Positions 26,387 through 34,995 are shown, counted from the stretch's first letter. The stretch: DNA of 64,000 bases from CAVQBC01 sp963710665 (GCA_963710665.1 CAVQBC010000008.1:558001-622000), one strand, 5' to 3'. Notes: generated by a model not told the origin, from the letters alone. Made by a program: numbers and translations.

Positions 26387-27547
26387 TCAGCGCACCAGCC
26401 GGAAGAACGCCCGGAGCTCGGCCACGAACAGCTCGGGCTGCTCGAAGGCGGCGAAGTGCCCGCCGCGCTCGAGCTCGTTCCAGTGGCGGATGTCCGTGAA
26501 GCGCCGCTCGGCCCACCGTCGCGACGGCCGCTGGAGCTCGAAGGGAAAGATCGAGCAGCCGGCCGGCACACCGACGGTGTCGCGCGCCTCGCCGGAGATC
26601 CACGCGTTCACCTGGCGGATGCTCTGCCAGTACAGGCGTGCCGCGGAGGCGCCGGTGCCCGGCAGCCAGTAGAGCATCAGGTTGTCGAGCAGCTCGTCCC
26701 GTGTGAGCGCGTTCTCGGGATGGCCGTCGCAGTCGGTCCACGCGCGGAACTTCTCGATGATCCAGGCGCACAGGGCGACGGGGGAGTCGACGAGCGCGTA
26801 GCCGATGGTCTGCGGGCGGGTGGCGTGCTCGCGCGAGTAGCCCGAGTCCCACTCCGCGGCGTGCTCGAGCGCGGCGATCGCCGCCCGCTCGCGCTCGCTG
26901 AGGTCCCCGAAGGTGGCGGGGTCGGGCGGCGCGAGCGGCGGCATGAGGTGGATGCCGGCGACGTGGCCGGGGTCCGCCTGGCCGAGGCAGGCGCTGATGC
27001 TCGTCCCCCAGTCACCGCCCTGGGCGCCGTAGCGCTCGTAGCCGAGGCGCGCCATGAGGACCGCCCACGCGTCCGCGATGCGCTCCACGCCCCAGCCGGT
27101 ACGCGCCGGCTTGTCGCTGAAGCCGTACCCCGGCAGCGACGGGCACACGACGTGGAAGGCGTCGGCCGCGTCCCCGCCATGGGCGACGGGGTCGGTCAGC
27201 GGCCCGATCACCTTCAGGAACTCGACGATCGAGCCCGGCCACCCGTGCGTCATGACGAGCGGCAGCGCGTCCGGGTGGGGCGAGCGCACGTGGACGAAGT
27301 GGATGCCGAGCCCGTCGATCTCGGTGCGGAACTGCGGCAGCGCGTTCAGCCGCGCCTCGGTCGCCCGCCAGTCGTAGCGGTCGGCCCAGTAGGCGCACAG
27401 CTCCCGCATGTAGGCGAGCGGTACGCCCTGCGACCAGTCGCCGACGGTCTCGCGCTCCGGCCAGCGCGCGCCCCGCAGACGCGCGCGGAGGTCCTCCAAC
27501 CGCGCCTCTGGGACCTCGATCCGGAACGCGGTGACCTCGTCCGCCAT
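26387..27547 (-). CDS. Epoxide hydrolase paralogue
   Basis: A 386-residue EHN-type epoxide hydrolase: ARWPERETVGDWSQGVPLAY, HGWPGSIVEFLKVIGPLTDP, nucleophile motif GGDWGT, LPGTGASAARLYWQS and the catalytic-His segment RGGHFAAFEQPE. It shares these blocks with the copy at 24295 but differs enough to suggest an old duplication or separate acquisition. ATG 27547 lacks a strong ribosome-binding site. Confidence 0.88.
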   Translation of the reverse strand: MADEVTAFRIEVPEARLEDLRARLRGARWPERETVGDWSQGVPLAYMRELCAYWADRYDWRATEARLNALPQFRTEIDGLGIHFVHVRSPHPDALPLVMTHGWPGSIVEFLKVIGPLTDPVAHGGDAADAFHVVCPSLPGYGFSDKPARTGWGVERIADAWAVLMARLGYERYGAQGGDWGTSISACLGQADPGHVAGIHLMPPLAPPDPATFGDLSERERAAIAALEHAAEWDSGYSREHATRPQTIGYALVDSPVALCAWIIEKFRAWTDCDGHPENALTRDELLDNLMLYWLPGTGASAARLYWQSIRQVNAWISGEARDTVGVPAGCSIFPFELQRPSRRWAERRFTDIRHWNELERGGHFAAFEQPELFVAELRAFFRLVR

Positions 27548-27618
27548 GAGGGAATCAGCGCTTTCTCCGAAGTCAGGGGTTGTTTGGAAGACGCGATCGT
27601 GGGCGAAATGCGCCTTCG

Positions 27619-28704
27619 GTGTTTCTATCGCGTGAACGTGGTGTGACCTCATCGGGTACTCCGGGCGCTCCGGAGGACCCGTCGCGGCGTGCCGTGCTGG
27701 CCGGCCCGCTGGTGGCCGTCATCACGATGGCGACCGCCGTCGCGGCGACGCAGGCGGCGGGCGTGCCGCTCCGCGACCCCGACCACGTCGCCGGGCGCCG
27801 CCTGCTGATCGTGGCGGCCATGGTGCTCGCGCTGGTGGTCGTGGACATCCTCGTCCGCGCCGCCCGGCGGTCGCCGGGGCGGTGGCCGGCGCGCGAGGCG
27901 ATCCGCGAGGTCCGTGGCGAACGCTGGACCCGGTACCGGGCGCTCACGGTGGTCTCGGCGCTGGTGAGCTTCTACGTCACCTACCTGGCCTACCGGAACC
28001 TCAAGAGCGTGGTCCCGCTGCTGCGGCCGGGGGAGCTGTTCGACCGCCAGCTCGGCGAGATCGACCGCGCGATGTTCGGGGGCACCGACCCCGCGGCGAT
28101 CCTGCACACCCTGCTCGGCACCGGGATCACCGCCGAGGTGCTCTCGATCGTCTACGTGGTGTTCATCGTCTTCCTGCCGATCTCGCTGGCCTACGCGCTG
28201 GTGTACTCGCCGGACCTGCCGGGCGGGCTGTTCTTCGCGACCGCGCTGGGGATCAACTGGTCGCTGGGCGCGCTGAGCTACTTCGTCCTGCCGGCGCTCG
28301 GCCCGGTGTACGTGTCGCCCGCCGAGTTCGCCGACCTGCCCACCTCGGAGGTCTCCCAGCTCCAGGCGCTGCTGCTCGACCAGCGCGTGGCGTTCCTGCG
28401 CGACCCGGCCGTCGCGGGCACCTCGCAGAGCATCGCCGCGTTCGCGTCGCTGCACGTGTCGATGGTCTTCACGGCGGCGGTCGCGGCGCACCTGCTGGGG
28501 GTGGACCGCCGGCTGCGGATCGGCCTGTGGGTGCTGCTGGCGCTGACCACCCTCGCCACGATCCACCTCGGCTGGCACTACGTGATCGACGACGTCGCCG
28601 GCGTCGTCCTGGGACTCGCGGCGCTCGCGCTCGCCAGTGGGCTGACCGGCTTCGAGCTGCGCGCGGACCGCCGTGTCCCGGCGCCGGAGGCGAGGACCGT
28701 ATGA
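27619..28704 (+). CDS. PAP2-superfamily membrane phosphatase/transferase, first tandem copy
   Basis: About 361 residues with six or more helices. The catalytic core is AAFASLHVSMVFTAAVAAHL (His of motif 2) and HLGWHYVIDDVAGVVLG (motif 3). The motif resembles the inositol-phosphorylceramide-synthase/AUR1-like branch of PAP2 proteins in which GWHYxxD replaces GxHYPxD. GTG 27619 is chosen because the product (MFLSRE...) then aligns residue by residue with the second copy (MLVSRE...). Probably acts on phospholipid head groups at the outer face of the membrane. Confidence 0.75.
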   Translation: MFLSRERGVTSSGTPGAPEDPSRRAVLAGPLVAVITMATAVAATQAAGVPLRDPDHVAGRRLLIVAAMVLALVVVDILVRAARRSPGRWPAREAIREVRGERWTRYRALTVVSALVSFYVTYLAYRNLKSVVPLLRPGELFDRQLGEIDRAMFGGTDPAAILHTLLGTGITAEVLSIVYVVFIVFLPISLAYALVYSPDLPGGLFFATALGINWSLGALSYFVLPALGPVYVSPAEFADLPTSEVSQLQALLLDQRVAFLRDPAVAGTSQSIAAFASLHVSMVFTAAVAAHLLGVDRRLRIGLWVLLALTTLATIHLGWHYVIDDVAGVVLGLAALALASGLTGFELRADRRVPAPEARTV

Positions 28705-28749
28705 GCCGGGCCGGCGCGCCACGGACCGTCCCTTTCACAATGTTCTGCC

Positions 28750-29835
28750 GTGCTGGTCTCGCGTGAATCCGATCTGACGCCGTCGTCGCCCGCCCCGGCG
28801 GAGCCGTCGCGGCGCAGCATGGCGGCCGGACCGGCCGTGGCCGTGGTCACGCTCATCACGGCGCTGGCGGCCACCCAGGCGGCGGGCGTGCCCTTCCGCG
28901 ACCCCGACCACGCGGCGGGCGTCTACCTGGCGATCGTGGTCGGGCTCGTGCTCGTGCTGGTGACGGTCGACGTCATCGTGCGCGCGGGCCGCCGGACCGG
29001 CGTGCTGTGGCCGTCGCGCGAGGCGATGCGCGAAGTGCGGGAGGAGCGCTGGAACCGCCGCCGGGCGGTCGCCGTGGCCGGCGCGCTCATCGGCTTCTAC
29101 CTCACCTACCTGGCCTACCGGAACCTCAAGAGCGTCGTGCCGCTGCTGCGGCCCGGGGAGCTGTTCGACCGCCAGCTCGCCGAGGTCGACCGCGCGCTGT
29201 TCGGCGGGACCGACCCGGCGGCGCTGGTGCACGGCCTGCTGGGGACCGGGTTCTCCACCGAGGTGCTGTCGGTGATCTACGTCGGGTTCATCGCGTTCCT
29301 GCCCCTGTCCCTGGCCTACGCGGTGGTGTTCTCGCCGAACCTGCCGGGCGGCCTGTTCTTCACGACGGCGCTGTCGATCAACTGGCCGCTCGGGGCGCTC
29401 AGCTACGTCCTGCTGCCGGCGCTCGGCCCGATCTACTACATGCCGACCTGGTTCGCCGACCTGCCGGCCACCGAGGCCACGCGGCTGCAGGGCGTGCTGC
29501 TCGCCGACCGGCTCGCGTTCCTGCGCGACCCGGCGGTGGACGGGACCGCCCAGGCGATCGCGGCCTTCGCGTCGCTCCACGTGTCGATGATCTTCACCGC
29601 GGCGGTGGCGGCCCACCTGCTGGGCCTGAACCGCCGCCTGCGGATCGGGCTGTGGGTCCTGCTCGCCGTGACCACCGTGGCCACCATCCACCTCGGCTGG
29701 CACTACGTCGTCGACGACCTCGCGGGCGTGGTGCTCGGCGCCACGGCGCTCGCCCTCGCCGGCAGCCTCACCGGCTTCGAGCTGCGCACCACGCGGCAGC
29801 GCCGCGTGCGGGCGACGTCCCTCAAGCCCGGCTGA
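28750..29835 (+). CDS. PAP2-superfamily membrane phosphatase/transferase, second tandem copy
   Basis: A 361-residue paralogue of the preceding gene, starting at GTG 28750, 45 bases after it. Identical blocks include TYLAYRNLKSVVPLLRPGEL and FDRQL, and the catalytic SLHVSMIFTAAVAAHLLG and HLGWHYVVDDLAGVVLG. Differences concentrate in the N-terminal tail and periplasmic loops (YMPTWFADLPATEATRLQG against YVSPAEFADLPTSEVSQLQA), which suggests altered substrate or partner choice after duplication. Confidence 0.75.
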   Translation: MLVSRESDLTPSSPAPAEPSRRSMAAGPAVAVVTLITALAATQAAGVPFRDPDHAAGVYLAIVVGLVLVLVTVDVIVRAGRRTGVLWPSREAMREVREERWNRRRAVAVAGALIGFYLTYLAYRNLKSVVPLLRPGELFDRQLAEVDRALFGGTDPAALVHGLLGTGFSTEVLSVIYVGFIAFLPLSLAYAVVFSPNLPGGLFFTTALSINWPLGALSYVLLPALGPIYYMPTWFADLPATEATRLQGVLLADRLAFLRDPAVDGTAQAIAAFASLHVSMIFTAAVAAHLLGLNRRLRIGLWVLLAVTTVATIHLGWHYVVDDLAGVVLGATALALAGSLTGFELRTTRQRRVRATSLKPG

Positions 29836-29992
29836 GCGCGGGCTTCGGGCGGCGGGTCAGCGTCCGCAGCGCGCGGCGCACCGGTGCGCGGCTGGGCTCC
29901 GGCGCCTCGACGGGCGCCCGGCGCCGCGGGGCGGGCTGGAACTGCTGCGCGGTGAGGTCGCGGGCCATCAGGGTGGCGATCGCAAGCGTCAT
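29822..29992 (-). CDS. Small basic protein of unknown function
   Basis: A 56-residue product from ATG 29992, with GGAGG nine bases upstream. Begins MTLAIATLMARDLTAQQFQP, then Pro/Arg-rich, ending TLTRRPKPALSRA. Its last bases overlap the 3' end of the second PAP2 gene by 14 bases. It is divergent from another small Arg-rich ORF at 30254, and the two share the RR-rich C-terminal style. Not recognised. Confidence 0.4.
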   Translation of the reverse strand: MTLAIATLMARDLTAQQFQPAPRRRAPVEAPEPSRAPVRRALRTLTRRPKPALSRA

Positions 29993-30158
29993 CGGGTCGG
30001 GCCTCCGTCCGTCCGTTGATCCAGGTGCGACATCCATGGTGCTGTCCGGGGGCCCGCCTGACATCGGGCACACGCAGCCGGTTTGCGCCCCTGCGGCCTT
30101 AGCTGCGACAGAGGGGGCCTTAGCCCAGGGAGAGCTGGTTCGGCGGCTGACCGCGCCG

Positions 30159-30215
30159 GGTGGGGTCTACCCCACCACGAGACACTGGCCAGCCCCGCGC
30201 GAAGGCGGGCTGGCC
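30159..30215 (+). other. Two adjacent hairpins in the leader of the small ORF at 30254
   Basis: GGTGGGG / CCCCACC (30159-30176, 4-base loop) is followed by a 9-bp stem GGCCAGCCC / GGGCTGGCC (30187-30215). Both lie in the 260-base gap between divergent small ORFs. They could be a structured 5' leader or a terminator of an unseen transcript; I could not match them to a known riboswitch. Confidence 0.4.
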
Positions 30216-30253
30216 CCGCCGCCGCGCGGCTCCGCGGATGGGAATCTCCCCCC

Positions 30254-30415
30254 ATGCCCGATCACGCCATCAGCTACGTCGAGAGCGACCTCGCGCCCGA
30301 CATGACGCTCGTCGAGTGGCGCCGGTCGACCGCCGCGTCGCCGCGCGCGCGTCGTCGCCGGCTCGGCCTGCGCACGTTCGTGCCGGCCTGGCGCCGTCCG
30401 GCGATCGCCGCCTGA
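30254..30415 (+). CDS. Small Arg-rich protein of unknown function
   Basis: A 53-residue product: MPDHAISYVESDLAPDMTLV, EWRRSTAASPRARRRRLGLR, TFVPAWRRP. The pattern MTLxEWRR occurs in small actinobacterial hypothetical proteins. No strong ribosome-binding site precedes ATG 30254. It ends six bases before the convergent PhzF stop. Confidence 0.45.
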   Translation: MPDHAISYVESDLAPDMTLVEWRRSTAASPRARRRRLGLRTFVPAWRRPAIAA

Positions 30416-30421
30416 GCGCGA

Positions 30422-31261
30422 TCAGCCGACGCGCGCCGGGACGGGGCCGAACTCGCCGTCGAGGACCGTCACCGCGTGCCCGGTCAGGTGCACGCGGTCG
30501 CCCTCCAGCGCGGTACGGACCAGGCCGCCGCGCTCGGACGCCTGGAGCCCGGTGAGCCCGTCGCGGCCGAGCCGCTGCGCCCAGTACGGCGCGAGCGCGG
30601 TGTGGGCGCTGCCGGTCACCGGGTCCTCGGGGATCCCGTCGCCGGGGGCGAAGAAGCGCGAGACGAAGTCGTGGCCGCCGCCGTCGGCGGCCGCGGCGGT
30701 GGCGATGACGCCGCGGATGCCGTCGCGCCTCGCGACGCGCGCGACCGCCGCGGCGTCGGGCGCCAGGGCGCGGACGGCCGCCTCGTCGCCGAACACCGCG
30801 AGCAGGTCGCGCAGGGCGCCCGTCGCGTAGGTGGCCTCCGGGCGGGCGCCGAGGGCGTCGATGAGGCCGTCGGGGACGGGCACCTCGGTGGCGGGCGCCG
30901 CCGGGAAGTCGAGCGTGATCGAGCCGTCGGCGCGCGTGTGGGTGACGAGGACGCCGCTGAGGCTCGAGAAGCGCACCGTCCCGTGGGCGCCGCGGTCCTC
31001 GTGCAGCGCGTGGGCGGTGGCGAGCGTCGCGTGGCCGCACAGGTGCGTCTCGACCGCGGGGGTGAACCAGCGCAGCGCCCAGTCCGCGTCGCCGCCGGCG
31101 GGCAGCGGGTGCGCGAAGGCCGTCTCGGAGTGCCGCATCTCGGCGGCCACCCGGTGCATCCACTCCTCCGGCGGCCAATCGCCCTCGTCGAGCAGGCACA
31201 CGGCCGCGGGGTTGCCCGCGAAGGGCCGGTCGGTGAACGCGTCGATGACCCGGATGCGCAT
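30422..31261 (-). CDS. PhzF-family isomerase/epimerase
   Basis: A 279-residue protein with the diaminopimelate-epimerase-like fold. Catalytic Glu46 is in MRHSETAF; other signatures are VIDAFTDRPFAGNPAAVCLL, the mid-protein HLCGHATLATAHAL, and EDPVTGSAHTALAPYW near residue 212. PhzF acts on dihydrohydroxyanthranilate in phenazine synthesis, but most homologues, like this isolated one, have no known substrate. Confidence 0.88.
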   Translation of the reverse strand: MRIRVIDAFTDRPFAGNPAAVCLLDEGDWPPEEWMHRVAAEMRHSETAFAHPLPAGGDADWALRWFTPAVETHLCGHATLATAHALHEDRGAHGTVRFSSLSGVLVTHTRADGSITLDFPAAPATEVPVPDGLIDALGARPEATYATGALRDLLAVFGDEAAVRALAPDAAAVARVARRDGIRGVIATAAAADGGGHDFVSRFFAPGDGIPEDPVTGSAHTALAPYWAQRLGRDGLTGLQASERGGLVRTALEGDRVHLTGHAVTVLDGEFGPVPARVG

Positions 31262-31292
31262 GCCCGAACTGTACGGGCGCGCGGGCGCGGCC

Positions 31293-31721
31293 TCAGCGAC
31301 GTGGCACCGCGCGGCGCATCGCCACCCGCGGCGCGTCGCCCGGGATCGTCGCGGCCTCGCGCGCCACGAGCGCGCGCAGCTCCGGACCCTGGTCGCCGGG
31401 CTCGACGACCGCGAAGCCGAGCCGGCGGTAGTAGGGCGCGTTCCACGGCACGTCGCGGAACGTCGTGAGCGTCAGTGCCGGTCGCCCCTCGGCCGCGGCG
31501 ACCGCCGCGAGATGGTCGACGAGCGCGGCGCCGATCCCCCGGCGGGCATGGGCCGGCGCGACGCTGACCTGCTCCACGTGGAGGGCGCCGTCGACGACCG
31601 CGGCCAGCAGGTAGGCCGCCGGACGGTCGCTCACGCCGGCGGCCACCCACACGCGGCCCGCCTCGCGATACGCCTCGAGCGCCTCGACGCTCCCCGGGTC
31701 GTCGGCGGCGATCTCCGGCAT
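31293..31721 (-). CDS. GNAT acetyltransferase, N terminus unclear
   Basis: The acetyl-CoA motif is VEQVSVAPAHARRGIGAALVDHL, followed by APYYRRLGFAVV. From ATG 31721 the protein is 142 residues and lacks the first beta strand. That strand is present in frame just upstream (IRPARRDELAALIDIERDAG from 31802), but no ATG, GTG or TTG lies in that open stretch. Either a rare start codon is used or the start was lost. It follows the hypothetical gene at 31825 closely on the same strand. Confidence 0.75.
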   Translation of the reverse strand: MPEIAADDPGSVEALEAYREAGRVWVAAGVSDRPAAYLLAAVVDGALHVEQVSVAPAHARRGIGAALVDHLAAVAAAEGRPALTLTTFRDVPWNAPYYRRLGFAVVEPGDQGPELRALVAREAATIPGDAPRVAMRRAVPRR

Positions 31722-31824
31722 GCCGACGGCGGCGAACGCGCGGCCGGCGTCGCGCTCGATGTCGATCAGCGCGGCGAGCTCGTCGCGGCGGGCGGGGCGG
31801 ATGCGCGCTGCGACGGCGCTGCGC

Positions 31825-32265
31825 TCAGGTCGGGCGCCACGCCTCGGGCGCGAGCGCGGCGCGCAGCGCCTCGGCGCAGAGCTCCTCGAGCGGGAACACG
31901 AGGCTGCGCACGCAGGCGAGCGGCTCGCGGTCCTCCTCGCGGATCCACTCGGCCTCGTCGCGGGACTCGACGAAGCCCGCGAGGGCGTGGCGGTAGGCCT
32001 GCAACCGCGCCGGACGGAGCACGACGGTGCGCAGGCCGGGGTGCAGGGCGATGTCCGCGAGCTCGTCGGCGAGCGCCGTCAGCTCGCGGAACGCGACCAC
32101 GTCGTCGCCGGACATCTCGGCGGTGCGGAAGCGCTCGGCGTTCATCGCGCGGACCGCGTGGGCGGAGGCCTCGAGCTCCTCCTCGCCCACGTCGAAGCAG
32201 GCGAGGACGACCGGCTCGTCCTCCAGGTTCCGCGTGATCTCGATTCGTTCGTTGCGCATCGCCAT
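31825..32265 (-). CDS. Hypothetical soluble protein
   Basis: About 146 residues, helical, acidic: RIEITRNLEDEPVVLACFDV, EEELEASAHAVRAMNAERF, ELTALADELADIALHPG, LVFPLEELCAEALRAAL. No signal peptide or membrane helix and no recognised family. ATG 32265 or 32259 are both possible and neither has a strong ribosome-binding site. Its stop overlaps the region that should encode the start of the GNAT gene, so the two may be cotranscribed. Confidence 0.5.
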   Translation of the reverse strand: MAMRNERIEITRNLEDEPVVLACFDVGEEELEASAHAVRAMNAERFRTAEMSGDDVVAFRELTALADELADIALHPGLRTVVLRPARLQAYRHALAGFVESRDEAEWIREEDREPLACVRSLVFPLEELCAEALRAALAPEAWRPT

Positions 32266-32392
32266 CAACGGTAGTAGGCCCGGCGTCTCCGCCTCCTACC
32301 CGTTTGCCGCCAGAGCACGCTCTATGCGGCCTTATGCAATACATCGGCCGGAGCGGTCCCGTTCTTTCACGGGGTGGACTACGTTTTCGGAC

Positions 32393-33952
32393 GTGACGGT
32401 CGAACCCAGGGAACGGGACACGGCCTCCGAACGGGGGACCGGCACCTGGCGACTGCTGGTCGCGATGGCGCTGGCCAGCGGGATCACGTCGGTACCCAAC
32501 GCCGCGATCGTCCTCGCCCTGCCCACGCTGCACCGCGAGTTCGACGCCTCGACGACCATGCTGCAGTGGACCGTCACGGGCTACCTGCTGGCGTACTCGT
32601 CGCTGCTGATCGCGGCCGGGCGGCTGGCCGACCTGCTGGGCCGCAAGCGCGTGCTGATGGCCGGGACCGTGCTGTTCGTCGCCGCCTCGGCGGTCGGCGC
32701 GCTGGCCCAGGGCGCGATCATGCTGATCCTCGCGCTGATCGTCACCGGGGTCGGGGCGGCGATCCTCACGCCGGCCTCACTGGCCATCGTCACCGACGCG
32801 TTCCGCGGCGAGCGCCGCGGCATGGCGGTCGGGGCCTGGGGCGCCGCGACCGCGCTGTTCTCCGGCATCGGCCCGGCGATCGGCGGCGTCTTCACCGGCG
32901 AGCTGAGCTGGCGCTGGATCCTGTGGCTGAACGTGATCGTCGGCGCGGCGATCCTCGTCGGCGCCCGGGAGGCGCGGGAGAGCCGCAACGAGGACGGCGG
33001 CACGAGCTTCGACGTGCTCGGCCTCGTGTGCTCCTTCGGCGCGCTGGCCGGCATCACGCTGGCGCTCAACGAGACGCCGGCCGAGTGGAAGTGGGGCTCG
33101 GTGCAGACGATCGCCACGCTCGCGATCGCCGTCGTGCTGCTCCTCGCCTTCGTCATCGCCGAGCCGCGGGTGCGCGCCCCGCTCGTCGATTTGGGGATGT
33201 TCGCCCGGCGCAACCTCGCGGGCGCGTCGATCTCGCTGCTGGTGCTGAACTTCGCGCTCGGGGCGGTGCTGTTCTTCCTGCCGGTCTACCTGCAGGAGCT
33301 GCTCGGCTACAGCCCGCTCGACACCGGGCTGCTCCTGCTGCCGTCGAGCATCGGGATGGGGGTGGCGATGCCGATCGGCGGCAAGCTCTACGAGCGCCTG
33401 GGGCCCGTGTGGCCGATCGTCGGGGGCATGGCGCTCGCGGCGCTCGCGATGCTGCTGCTGGGCGGGATCGGCCCGGGGACGACCTACGCCGGCCTGTGGC
33501 TGCCGCTGACGCTGCTGGGGTTCGGGATCGGCGCGGCCCTGACGCCGCTCAACCTCGCGGCGCTCGGCGCGGTCCCGCAGCGCCAGCACGCGGCGGTCGG
33601 CGGCATCATCACGACGGTGGCCGGGCTCGGGGCGACGTTCGGCGTCGCGGTGTCGGGCGCGCTGTTCGAGGGGCTGCAGATCGATAACACCGTCGACGAC
33701 GCCCGGCGCGGCGGGATCGACCTCAGCGACTCGGCGGCGAGCACGCTCGACGGGCTGCTGGCGGGGACGCCGTCCGCCACCCAGCTGCTGGACCGCTACT
33801 CCGCCGCCGAGCAGGAGACGCTGCGAAACGCCGTCCACGACGGCTTCCTGTCGGCGCTCGGCACGACGATGACGCTCTCGCTGGCGATCGTCGCCGTGGG
33901 GATCGTGCTGACGTTCGCGCTCATCCGGCGGCGGCCGCCGGTCGAGGAGTGA
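32393..33952 (+). CDS. MFS multidrug transporter, DHA2 (EmrB/QacA) type
   Basis: A 519-residue, 14-helix transporter from GTG 32393. N-terminal IVLALPTLHREFDASTTMLQ, WTVTGYLLAYSSLLIAAGRL, ADLLGRKRVLMAG (MFS motif A) and GVGAAILTPASLAIVTDAF (motif C) place it in the DHA2 group. A long loop near the C terminus (DRYSAAEQETLRNAVHDGFL) separates helices 13 and 14, as in EmrB-like proteins. No regulator is adjacent. Likely exports hydrophobic or cationic compounds using the proton gradient. Confidence 0.88.
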   Translation: MTVEPRERDTASERGTGTWRLLVAMALASGITSVPNAAIVLALPTLHREFDASTTMLQWTVTGYLLAYSSLLIAAGRLADLLGRKRVLMAGTVLFVAASAVGALAQGAIMLILALIVTGVGAAILTPASLAIVTDAFRGERRGMAVGAWGAATALFSGIGPAIGGVFTGELSWRWILWLNVIVGAAILVGAREARESRNEDGGTSFDVLGLVCSFGALAGITLALNETPAEWKWGSVQTIATLAIAVVLLLAFVIAEPRVRAPLVDLGMFARRNLAGASISLLVLNFALGAVLFFLPVYLQELLGYSPLDTGLLLLPSSIGMGVAMPIGGKLYERLGPVWPIVGGMALAALAMLLLGGIGPGTTYAGLWLPLTLLGFGIGAALTPLNLAALGAVPQRQHAAVGGIITTVAGLGATFGVAVSGALFEGLQIDNTVDDARRGGIDLSDSAASTLDGLLAGTPSATQLLDRYSAAEQETLRNAVHDGFLSALGTTMTLSLAIVAVGIVLTFALIRRRPPVEE

Positions 33953-33968
33953 CGGCCGCCGCGCCGGC

Positions 33969-34424
33969 TCAGCGCGGCAGCGCGCCCTGCAACACGTAGC
34001 GCAGCAGGTCCACGACCTGCTCGGGCTCGCGGGCGACCGCGAGGGCCGCGCGGTCGACCTCCTTGAGCGCGTGGTCGTGCTGCTCGGGGTGCAGCGTGAC
34101 CAGCGGCTTGCCGAGCGCCGCCGCGTAGCCCGCGTCGAAGGCCGCGTTCCACTGGCGGTACTGCTCGCCGAAGCGCACGACGACGACGTCCGCGGCCTCG
34201 ATCAGCGTGCGGGTGCGGATCGCGTTGACCCCCGCCCCCACGTGGTCCTTCCAGAACGTGCGCTCCTCGCCGCCCAGGATCGCCACGCCCGCGTCGTCGG
34301 AGGCGGCGTGGTCGGTGACCGGGGCGGTGAACTCGACGTCCAGCCCCGCGTGCTCGGCGCCGCGCTCGATGCGCTCGCGCCAGTCGGTGTGGATCTCTCC
34401 CGAGAGATAGACCTGCGGACTCAT
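33969..34424 (-). CDS. ytoQ: YtoQ-family protein
   Basis: A 151-residue protein: VYLSGEIHTDWRERIERGAE, VTDHAASDDAGVAILGGEER, FWKDHVGAGVNAIRTRTLIE, DVVVVRFGEQYRQWNAAFDA, GYAAALGKPLVTLHPEQHDH. These blocks are the YtoQ signature; the fold resembles nucleoside 2-deoxyribosyltransferases, though no reaction is settled. Convergent with the DHA2 pump. The MITE-like element begins 11 bases before its start codon. Confidence 0.85.
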   Translation of the reverse strand: MSPQVYLSGEIHTDWRERIERGAEHAGLDVEFTAPVTDHAASDDAGVAILGGEERTFWKDHVGAGVNAIRTRTLIEAADVVVVRFGEQYRQWNAAFDAGYAAALGKPLVTLHPEQHDHALKEVDRAALAVAREPEQVVDLLRYVLQGALPR

Positions 34425-34434
34425 CCCTCCAGGC

Positions 34435-34650
34435 TAGATGGTTGACGCCACGACCCACGGGCGCCTGGGGCGCCCCGCGGCGCAGGATCGCCACCCGCCC
34501 GAGGGCCCCCTGCTCCGCGTGGTCGCCCGCGGCGTCGACGGTCGCGCGTGACGTGGCTCCACCGTCCAGCACTGTTCCCCTCGTGCGGGCGGCGCCCTGC
34601 ATCCACGGGCATCCACCAGTCGGCCGCGCGGCCGCGGCGTCAACCATCTA
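34435..34650. mobile_element. MITE-like element with 15-bp perfect terminal inverted repeats
   Basis: TAGATGGTTGACGCC at 34435-34449 is exactly complementary to GGCGTCAACCATCTA at 34636-34650. The 216-bp unit holds no protein-like frame. The outermost TA at both ends would suit TA-target insertion of the Tc1/mariner-IS630 type. The right end supplies the TAG stop of the minus-strand gene that follows. Confidence 0.55.
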
Positions 34651-34995
34651 ATGCGCGAGCTCGTGGTCGGGCTCGTGGAGCAGGAAGCCGGCCTCGAGCA
34701 GCGCGCCGCGGTCGCGCAGGCGCGTGAGGCGCTCGCTCAGCCGGGCGTCGTCGGACTCCCAGGCCGCGACCGTCGCGGTGTCGTCGAGCGGGCGCAGGCC
34801 GTTCTGCGGGGGATCGTCCATCGCGTGGCGCAGCCACGCGAGGTCGTCGGAGATGCGCCGCGGCCGTCCCTGCGGCCGCGGCTGCCAGGGGTCCTCGTCG
34901 CTGCGGCGCTCCGGGACGCCGGCCGGGCGGGTGAGCGCGACCCGCAACGCGCCCATCCAGTCCGGCCGCGGTTGGACCAGTTCGAGGATGACCAT
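34648..34995 (-). CDS. Hypothetical soluble protein
   Basis: A 115-residue product from ATG 34995: MVILELVQPRPDWMGALRVA, PQGRPRRISDDLAWLRHAMD, LSERLTRLRDRGALLEAGFL, LHEPDHELAH. No recognised family, no signal peptide. The stop codon TAG coincides with the outer end of the right inverted repeat of the MITE-like element, so the original C terminus may have been changed by the insertion. Confidence 0.45.
   Translation of the reverse strand: MVILELVQPRPDWMGALRVALTRPAGVPERRSDEDPWQPRPQGRPRRISDDLAWLRHAMDDPPQNGLRPLDDTATVAAWESDDARLSERLTRLRDRGALLEAGFLLHEPDHELAH

Noticed and set aside
30070..30253. A known riboswitch in the leader of the small ORF
   Set aside because: I compared it by eye with glycine, c-di-GMP, c-di-AMP, SAM and TPP cores and none of their conserved segments fit.
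34435..34650. Inverted ends as a simple transcription terminator
   Set aside because: The arms are 186 bases apart, far too long for a terminator loop.
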